NCBI GenBank assembly: GCA_016617855.1
Contig: JAECUM010001143.1
Coordinates: 1-64,000 of the forward strand
Reading direction: 5' to 3'
Source: Megalonaias nervosa
Taxonomy: Eukaryota > Mollusca > Bivalvia > Unionida > Unionidae
Length of the DNA stretch: 64,000 bases
In this document: one piece after another, positions 25,401-36,239 of the stretch
Numbering within the stretch: position 1 is the stretch's first letter
How the letters are laid out: each line of letters begins with the position of its first letter
Translations under genes and position numbers: made by a program
Notes under the pieces: generated by a model
What the model was told of the DNA's origin: nothing
What the model saw: only the letters and a program-made list of their open reading frames with translations
Databases searched by the model: none

Positions 25401-28400
25401 TCATAAATTTTCAGGTCAGCATCATGACATCTAGCCAAAAGTACCTAATTTGTTTCACATGAAATATTTAAAACTAATAATTTTTGGCTACATTCATTGA
25501 CACTGATCTGAAACTTTACTAAGTTACAGATAGGGTAAAATTCACCATGCAGTGTATAGTTTCTAGCATAATACCAAATAACACAGCTTCATTTGCATGT
25601 GTGTCTGTATGTTTTGTATGGTGTGTTATCAGAGTTGGGGAGACGTTAAGTCGCTTTATGAGTGAATTTCTTTTTGTTACATATCTGTTGTTGTTGGATT
25701 TTATAACTTTGTCAGGCACAGCAGAAGATAATAGGGGTTTCTTTGAAAAAGTATTTCATAGCGCGTGGACTCCATGACTGAGACAACCAGACAGAGATAA
25801 GAATAGTAAGGTTAGCAAAACAGCTAGATTTCATTGTCACATGGGTGAGAATATCCAGACCGTGGGATAGAGATCAGAGTCAACATTCTCCAATTTTTAT
25901 GTAAGAGATCCTTCATCCCAAGAGGCTCAACTTGATCTGGTAGGACCTATAGCCATGGCACAACAGGTTGCCTTTCCGGGTCATTTGACTGCATCATGAT
26001 AAGACATTGCTTCATGACTTGTGCTGGATTTGCAGGAGGGAAAATTTTTCCTTTGGAAGCCACTCCCTGATAGATGGAGTCTTCTCCAGTCGAGTTTTCT
26101 TGAAGCTGCCTCACATACCTCAGGAGACTGGAGATGGCATCTCTGGGGTAAGGGGATGTACCTCCCTCCACCTCTTACCTATTCTCCTAAGGTATTGAAT
26201 GGTAACATATTTAAAGAAGAAACCTATTTTTTTCTAGTAAAATGTTTCTTCAAGAATACTTAATTACCGTATTTACTGCATGTTTTTGGACGGCAAAAAA
26301 TAATTACTTTTTTTGTTGTCCAAATACATATTAAATTCTTTACTTAGGTGCCCGAAAACAAACGGAAGGATAAATTTGTGCCCCCCACCCACCCCCATAT
26401 CCATAACAAAGTTACCGTTAGCTCACATGACGACATGCTGCCATGAAGTAAAACAAGTATTTTGTCTAACACCACGGAAAGGATAATGAATGAAAAACAG
26501 GCATTACTTGCCAATTTTGTCTATTTGATACATGTCCATCCACCAGAAAACGCAGCCATACATGTATTAGAGCCACGATTGTGTGCGTAATTTCCAAAAG
26601 AACCGCCATATTAGTAATTTTGCAACCCACAGTTTAACCCTCTGCTAATCAGTGATATTAAAATCTACCTTACAAACACACACAAGCTTTATTTCTGTGT
26701 AATTAAGGTATTAATACAAACTTAATAAAAAAGATTTTGGAATTATTATTCTGAAGATCTTTATGACAGAAACATTTTAGTATTGAGAGTTTAAATACTG
26801 GTACATGTATGATGGCTAATCTTAGAGGCTCCATATGGGGTGAGTGTTGTGCGCATGCCTAGGAAGGGTGAAAATAACAAGATAGTTGCAATATTCAAGT
26901 CGGCGTGATTAATATGTTGGTATTTTTAAAAATAAAGGTGATCTATTTGTTGTGGTTCTCTGTCCTTTTTTTTCCACCTAGCCGAGGGTATCTTCAAAAT
27001 GAGCAGAGCTTGCCGACTGGAAACAATCGAATGCTCAAAGATTGTTTTGATGCATGTTGGAGATTTCAGGGTGTCTAGGTGATAATTGTTAATAATATAA
27101 CTTGTGGGATTTCTTTGACAGGTGTGTTCGGAAATAAAAGGCAGACATCTGGATTTCGTTAAAAGAGGACACGATGTACCAAACATGTAGCACCCACAAT
27201 CAATATTTATCGTCTGCAAAGAGGTTTATTACCTGTAGAACAATAACTATGTTTAAACCGTGGTACATAATGCCTCAGGGATAAGGGGTTTGTTTTGTTG
27301 CATGATGCCAATGAATTTACCAATCCATACCGACTCTCTGATGTATTGTTTAATGTTATAAAGCAGGGGTCATGGTTTCTAATCAAAGCCATAACTATCA
27401 CACCTGCTTGAAGTTTAAACCGTGGTACATACCCGATAATGCCTCAGGGAAGTTCATAGAAGTGAATGATCACATTAAATAATTGGCAACCAAATGAAGC
27501 AAACTTAGTATCAGTTAAATTAATGGCAAACATGCTGTGAATTTTACTTTAAAACGACGCAGCAGATCTTCTTAGATTGTGTCCGAAAACATAAGTTGTA
27601 CACAAAAATTATAGCGAAGCAACGTCCGAAAATTACAAGGCATTTAAATATATTTTTTTTTAAAAAACGGTGGCCGAAAACTAAGTGTCCGAAAACATGC
27701 AGTAAATATGGTAATCATAATACACATGCACTCTCCCAGCCTCCCAGTAGTTACATCCATATAGTGTGCCATCCACTCCATTAATAACTGAGATATTATT
27801 GAGAATTGGTACCAATCCATGTACCAAAGGAAGATCACTGTGCCTGACCACCACCTAGGTGGGCAGATAACTTTCAGCTCTTTTAAGATCAAAGGTTTTA
27901 ACCTGGGATGGCTGGATTTGCAAGGTAGTAGTAGGTTTCCTAAGGTATTATGATTGGGTAAATAATCTTGAAGAAACATAATCTACTAGAAAAAATTTGT
28001 TTCTTCCCCATTCCATGTAAATTTAAATGGAAAACTTGTATTTTGTAAATTTTATTCATGAAATATTGGGACTTTTATCAGAGATAGTTTTGAAAGCATG
28101 AAAATAACTCTGGCTTGATAATTGTGTTTCTGGAAATCATTTTATTCTTCTGATAAAGAACTGAGGAAAGTATCAAACTTGAGAAAATCCTCACAATATC
28201 CTTAGTTATAAAACAAAACTTGTCTGGGATGATTCAAGATATTACATTTATCATTTGTTCCTTGATGCCTGCTGAATGTTCAGTGAAAACATTAATTTTC
28301 AACAACCAAACAATTGGAAAATGTTCATTACTCTTTATGCACAAATTTACTGATTATATAGCATTGTGACCTGTTATGAGAGACCACCTGCCTTGAGAGA

Positions 28401-31400
28401 CCATAATTTAATGGTGGTCTTGCAAGACAGGTTCTACTGTAGGACAAAGGAGGAACCAGATGTAGGTCTTGCCTTTAAAAAAATGAACCATTGTGGACAG
28501 CTTGCATAATTTTAGAGATAGATTATATTATGGTGTATATCCTCTCTCTAGCATTATGCATAGGAACCACAAACTGATGTACATTATAAGTAAAGCCACC
28601 TTATACTTGCATATTATTCCATCAAGGTCAAGTCATAATATTGCACACAGTATAAAATAGAGTATTTCAAGTTTTGAAGTCGTGTCATTGTTTTTTTACA
28701 GGTAAGAATAAAAATTAAATGAAATTGATCAGAACAAAATCCAGTTTAATCAGTTTAATGGGATGCATTATGATACCCACGTTATCAGAAGGGAAGAGTG
28801 CCATACTGGAGTGATTTATAGTGGGAGATCAGTGATGTTAGAAACCATACAAAGAATACTGAGATCTGTGCATTTTAATAGTGGTTTTAAAAGAAAATGC
28901 ATCTTTAAGCTTTGCTGCAGTTTTGTGCAGTTTGATTGGGTTTCTTTGGGTCCCTCTCTGGCTCATTTGCTCTTATTTTAGTGGAATAAAATGTTCCTAC
29001 TTTCTTATTTTAGTGTGTTAAAATGTTCCTACTTTCTATATCATTGCAGGGAAATGACAAGGACTACCAGTCTGTACGCCAGTTGTTGGTGGAGCTGATC
29101 ATGGCAAATGCCCCGATTGTCCTACATAATGGTCTGGTTGACCTAATGTTCTTGTACCAAAACCTGTATGCAAACATACCAACTTCCATGTCAACATTTT
29201 CAGCCGATCTATCAGAAATGTTTCTTGAGGGTATTTATGACACAAAATACATCACAGATTTTGCCTACAGAATGACAGCATCATATCTGGAGTATGTTTT
29301 CAAAAAATGGTAGGTTGTATTCCTTTGCCATGTTTTTCATCTGCAGTGTAGTAATGTCTTTGTTTCATGTTCAGCTATATAAAGTACTCGTGACATTGTT
29401 AGACCCAAGTTTAAATTTCTTTTCTTTGATCTGTAATAGCACTGAGGATATTGTGATCCTTCTTTATATCTTCAGTGCTGTCCTGTCCTTAAATGCTGGG
29501 TGGACATTCGTTAAACTTGGTACATATGTTGTCTGTATGATAACCATATGCAAGATGAGTAAAAACAAAACTTGGTTTCCACTTTGGGAATCCTGGAATA
29601 GGGTTCACTGGTCAAAAGTAAAAAACACACTGACAAAAGACTTACTTATTTACAAAAAGTTGATGTTTTTTTCACATTAATATGTTAGACCGATGTAGAC
29701 AAACTTTCTTTCTTTTGCAGCCTTTCAGCTAAACATTGTCAAGCAAATCAGCTGTATCTTAATGTGTTCATTAACTTGATGTATATTCACATGTGGAATT
29801 TATAAGCTTACCAGACTAACCATTCTTTGTAAACTTGCTTTCTATTTGGACCATACAGGGAGACAGCAGATATCCATTTTCAGGATATAAGGAATATTTT
29901 TTGTGATTTAATTATTGTTATGCAGCTCACCATTTGACATTTGAATTGACTGTTAAGTTGTTTGAAGTTGGGTTTTTTTTTTCACATTACCCTTCAGAGA
30001 CATGATTATCAATTAAGTCCAGTTGTTCAAATGGTTAAAGACAGACAGAATTCCATGCTGTATTTTGTTCAAAGTTTTCAATTTTGTTATTTAAAAAAGG
30101 TAATGGTAAATAACTCCTTCTCTCTTGTTTTGCTTTCTTCTTTCTAAATATTATTCAGTTAAATGTTTAAAGAATAAAATAATGGAAACCCAGCATGCAA
30201 AACAATAAATAAATGAAACGTTTGTGAGTGATGTGTGTGGGAGGAAGGGGATGAACTGCAAATATGTAGTCTATTTTAAATTGCTTTTTTTTGCAGCCTT
30301 ATAGAATAGTATTTACTGTTGGTTGTCAAATTTGACTCATAAAGCATTCTGTATAATGAATAAACTGCTTTCATTGCTGACACCATGACTGTTATTTTTA
30401 GCTCTTCAGGTTATAGACCAGAAAATGTTTATAGGTGGCCTTTTGTCCATCATCCATGAATCTGTTAGAACAAGTTTTTTATGTCTACTCTTAAGCTTTA
30501 TGGACTGCCATGAAACTTAACGCACACATTCATCCCATTGGTCTAGTTGGTCCTAAATGAAATTGGTGCACTACTTATGCTGAAGTGAAAATCATATTCA
30601 CATGGAGTTTTCACTAAAAGACTTTATGATGTATAGTTTGTACTAAAAATGAAAATAGTGTGACTCGGATATCACAACAGCCATCTTTAAAATTTTGTTA
30701 CCAAAACTCCTCCTGAACAGAAAGTCATATTGACATGACCAACAGGTTTTTTCCACCTTGTATATTTACTGTTATACCTAGAATCATAAAATTTGGTGAG
30801 GGGATATATCTTGATGAGTATTACACTTTCATCACAAATATAGGTCAGTGTGACCTATATTTAATACTTCATTGGCTTAGGTTTAAATTGTGTTTTAAGT
30901 TTGTTTCACAAGCTGGGGCCCAGTTGGCTGAATGGTCCAAGGTGCTAACTTTTTCTGATAACTGCCATCTCACCTATTTCCATATCACTGATTTTGGATT
31001 AAATTTTGAGTTTGATGTTTATTTCTCAGAAACTGTTTATTCTAGAATCATCAAATTGATGATGATATGAATGTTTTCACTACCACACTTTTTCAACAGT
31101 TGAAGGTCATCGTGACCTATATTTCATCCTTTACTGTCTTTGCTTTAAAGTTTGTGTTTAGCTGATGAAGACATGAGGTTGTGGCAGGTTGTATGCATAC
31201 TATCATTCTTAGAATCATGAAACGTAGCAAATGGATGCATCTTGATAATAAAAAAAGTTTTTGCCATGTGAATAAGTTTTTGACATGTGAATAAGTATAG
31301 GTGAGTGGACTGCACATTGTATGCTTTTCATGTTAGACCACATGTAGTGGCTAATCAAGGTAGTGAACTATGTACTACTCACTGTTGCTCAAATGTTACT

Positions 31401-34400
31401 CAAAGCCTGTGACTTTCATCAAGTAGAATCAGGCTTCTGGGTATGGACAATAATAATAGCTTTTCAATGAGATTGTAGGAACAGTGATTTAAAAAACACG
31501 AATACAACAATAACATTAACCTGTTTATTATCAAGATTTTACATGTACTTTGATATGATAGAAAAGAGAGTTTTTACGTTTATTATTTTATTTATTTTAT
31601 GCCCTGTCACAGTTGGTAGGTGGGTGGGTAGAGAGGTGGTCACACATTATGTCAACACAATACTGACTATATAGTGCCAATAAATAGTTCAGATTTCAAA
31701 TTTTAAAATGATTAAAAGTTTAGATGTGATGATAAAAGATTGCCAGAAAGTATTTATAAAAGTGGCTACGGTCATTTTAGTCTGAATTTATTTTCTTTGT
31801 GATAATGTTTAAAGTGGCTACAGGAAACTAGTAATACAGAGGTGAGTTATGATATGTAATTGTAGATTATACTTGGGTTGGCTGTTGTATTACCCCATGA
31901 TCAATGCTGGCATTCATACAGAGATAAAATCATGTATAAATACCCTCCCTCACTGAATGTCCATCATTCTTTCTTCCTAAGCAATAGTTGGGAGTGGGTT
32001 TCATAGCACCTGCCCCCTGGGAGGGGGCTAAATTTGCACTTATGTATACATTAGTTCTTGACAAGTTTTTGTGTTTAGCTGTCGATATTTTGCATGTGAT
32101 ATAAATACTTCATACCTGGAATCAAGAAACTTTCACACTTCACTGATTATGACTAATTTGTTTTTTCTTTCAAACTCTGTTTATGCATGAATCCTCAAAA
32201 CTAGATAATTGTTTGCATTTCTATTTGTTCCATACACTCACCACAAGAAAAGGTTGTTATGATACAAATTTAAAATGTAACTTGTTTAGGTTAAGTTTTT
32301 GCTTTTAGCTTGTGACCAACAGGTTTTTTTTGGCACTCTGTATATCATATAAACTGTTATGCCTGGATTCATGCAACTTGGCAAGGGGACGCATCTTGTT
32401 GAATATTACTCCCTCATCACTTAAGTCAGTCACAGTGACCCATATTTCATGCTTCACTTATACTTTGGTTAAATTTTGTTTTTAATTTCTTCAGTTATGT
32501 TCATAGTTGAATCATCAGACTTGATAATTGTATACGGATATACCATTGCAACCAAAGAAAAAACCATGGCGATACACATTTCACATTTTTCTGGTTAGGG
32601 CTTTTAGGTCATTACAAAATAGGTCTTTATATTGCTTGTTGATGACATGTCCAGAAAGAAAAGTTGTGGGCTTTGTTATTGTGTCAGAACATGCATAGAC
32701 AAGTTAAGAGGGGTGAAAATTATGATGCTTTTATTCAACATTTCAATCTCTTAGCCCTGCTTTTGAAATAATATCAGACTGATCCCAGGTCTGAATAATA
32801 GTTGAACCAAACAGAGATTGTATGAGAGTAGTTTAAAATTTTGATCCAAGATCCCATCCATTGATGCTCACTTTACTCAGAAAAGTGCATGTCAGCCTAA
32901 ACAAGGGAACTACCCCATGCAGATATCTTACATATGAGTCTATGATAAGTCATGATGATATCACAGTCCTTGAAACAAGGGAACTACCCCATGCAGATAC
33001 CTTACATATGGGTCTATGATAAGTCATGATGATGTCACAGTCCTTGAAACAAGGGAACTACCCCATGCAGATATCTTACATATGGGTCTGTGGTAAGTCA
33101 TGATGATAGCACAGTCCTTGAAACAAAGGAATTACCCCATGCAGGTACCTTACATATGGGTCTGTGATAAGTCATGATGATGTCACAGTCCTTGAAACAA
33201 GGGAACTACCCCATGCAGATATCTTACATATGTGTCTGTGACAAGTCATGATGATAGCACCATCCTTGAAACAAAGGAATTACCCCATGCAGGTTCCTTA
33301 CATATGGGTCTATGATAAGTCATGATGATGTCACAGTCCTTGAAACAAGGGAACTTCCCCATGCAGATACCTTACATACGGGTCTGTGATAAGTCATGAT
33401 GATAGCACAGTCCTTGAAACAAAGGAATTACCCCATACAGGTACCTTGCATATGGGTCTATGATAAGTCATGATGATATCACAGTCCTTGAAACAAGGGA
33501 ACTACCCCATGCAGATACCTTACATATGGGTCTATGATAAGTCATGATGATATCACAGTCCTTGAAACAAGGGAACTACCCCATGCAGATGCCTTACATA
33601 TGGGTCTATGATAAGTCATGATGATGTCACAGTCCTTGAAACAAAGGAACTACCCCATGCAGATACCTTACATATGGGTCTATGATAAGTCATGATGGTC
33701 ATGATGATGTCACAGTCCTTGAAACAAGGGAACTACCCCATGCAGATACCTGGCATATGGGTCTATGATAAGTCATGATGATGTCACAGTCCTTGAAACA
33801 AGGGAATTACCCCATGCAGATACCTGACATATGAGTCTGTGATAAGTCATGATGATGTCACAGTCCTTGAAACAAGGGAACTACCCCATGCAGATACCTG
33901 ACATATGGATCTGTGATAAGTCATGATGATATCACAGTCCTTGAAACAAGGGAACTACCCCATGCAGATACCTTACATATGAGTCTGTGATAAGTCATGA
34001 TGATATCACAGTCCTTGAAACAAAGGAATTACCCCATGCAGATACCTTACATATGGGTCTATGATAAGTCATGATGATATCACAGTCCTTGAAACAAGGG
34101 AATTACCCCATGCAGATACCTTACATATGGGTCTATGATAAGTCATGATGATATCACAGTCCTTGAAACAAGGGATCCGAATTACCCCATGCAGATACTT
34201 TACATATGGGTATGTGATAAGTCATGATGATGTCACAGTCCTTGAAACAAGGGAACTGCCCGATGCAGATATCTTACATATGGGTCTATGATAAGTCATG
34301 ATGATGTCACAGTCCTTGAAACAAGGGAACTACCCCATGCAGATATCTTATATATGTGTCTGTGATAAGTTATGATGATATCGCAGCCCGTGAAACAAAG

Positions 34401-36199
34401 GAACTACCCCATGCAGTTACTTTACATATGGGTATGTGATAAATCATGATGATATCACAGCCCATGAAACAAAGGAACTACTCCATGCAGATACCTTACA
34501 TATGGTCTATGATAAGTCATGATGACGTCACAGTCCTTGAAACAAGGGAACTACCCCATGCAGATACCTTACATATAGGTCTGTGATAAGTCATGATGAT
34601 ATCACAGCCCATGCAACTAGGGTACTACCCCATGACACCTGTAGTAATTGTGATACTTAGGTAACTCATGCAGATTTTGAACTGTGGTCTTCTAGTTGTT
34701 GCAAGGTCATTGTCATATGCATTTCTATGGATTAAAAGAGAAATCATGCCTTTAAGTCCATTGTGTATGTATCGTTAAAAAAACGGTTTTTCTTGTTTTA
34801 GCCTCCGAGAGAACACATCTGGTCATTTGGCAAACATTGAACTACAGTTTCTGAATTACCCAGAAGGCAGTAGGCATGTCACATACAAGCAGTGTGCAGC
34901 CAGACCCCAACAAACTCTACCACAGAATAAGGATTGTGTTGAACACGTCCAGGTCTTGAAAGAGGTGGTATGTGAGAATTATGCTGTAAGTTTTATTAAA
35001 TAATCTTACTTGAATTTTGTTACACATACACATAGTTTGAAAATGGAAGTGCAGGGCCAAGTGTTTCAACAATATGGGAGTTTATTTAGTAGGTCAGTTG
35101 ACTTAAGTCTGAATATTCATAGTGCTGATGTATCACCAAGTAAGGAACAATCTGAAAACATTTATCATTCTCACTGAAGTTAAGATTCACACGAAATTAT
35201 TTTTTATACAGAGATTTTTCCTGGTGATATTTTTATATTTTTATCTTACTTGCTTAAGCATGTGAAATACAGAAATCAATTTTCAACCAGCACTGCAGAG
35301 ATTTGCATGAAAAAGTCTTTGAAAGTTGAATATCTTCAACACCCATTGTTGCATCATGTGAAACTCTTTGATGATATCACTCTTGGTCCAAAGTTTATGG
35401 TTGTAGTTCCTGATTTGAATGTCTCACATGCTCGAGCAGAAAGTTTGTTGCATAATGGTGAACAGTTGTTAAGGTTTTGCACTGATGTTTTTGAAACTAG
35501 ATATCTTCAATATCAGAGGCTTCATTGAACTGAAACTTTTGGTTTCTATATTTAGGTTAATATTTCAATATTTAGGTTAATATTTCTATATTTAGGTTAA
35601 CATTTCTATACTTAGGATAATATTTCTATGGGTCTAATGTTTATGTGATAGGAGTGTCTATCTTGTGTCACCTGCTTAATTGGAAAATTTTGTTCATCAT
35701 TGTAAACAGAGTTAGAAGTTTCGTGTTAAAGTTTTTGAAAGTCTTATATCTGTTACATTTGTTGCTAGTCTGTATTGAAATGTTATCACACTCTTACAAT
35801 ATATCTTAAAGTAATGTGCTGATAGAAAAGGAGTTCCTGTCCTGACCATCTTGTCTGTTTAGGCAGACAAGATACTTTATCATTGTCAATGACCGCTCCG
35901 GTGGCCTAAGTGGTTAGAGCATCCGCCTCAGATGCGGGAGGTCGTGTGTTCAAACCCCGGCTGAGTCATACCAAAGACTTATAAGAATGGTACTAACAGC
36001 TGCCATGTTTGGTGCTCAGCATTAAGAGGTTAGTGTTAGGACTGGTCGGCCTAATGTCAAGATAATGTGACTGGGTGGGACATGATGCAACATGTCTGCG
36101 GCATGATGCCCCAGTGCTAGACATCACTATAAACTATCACACTGCAGATATTGTAGCAGTATGACTGGAAAATTGTTAAAGCTACGTTAAAAATCCAAA

Positions 36200-36239
<40 letters not shown>

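Noticed and set aside
25947..26171. Minus-strand ORF beginning [15 protein letters not shown] as a gene fragment
   Set aside because: Protein-like composition only; no motif, splice context or partner found, and it lies inside a TOE1 intron.
20011..29061. Near-identical coding words (GNDK) at the end of TOE1 exon 3 and the start of exon 4, as if from an intron created by tandem duplication
   Set aside because: Human TOE1 has the same total length across this point and also GNDK followed by GDE, so the likeness is compatible with ordinary conservation plus chance.
30735..31070. 111-codon ORF on the plus strand
   Set aside because: It runs through degenerate repeat units and a SINE head fragment; the reading frame is accidental.
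32899..34640. CRISPR-like array
   Set aside because: Units are contiguous 74-bp tandem copies without unique spacers, in a eukaryotic intron.
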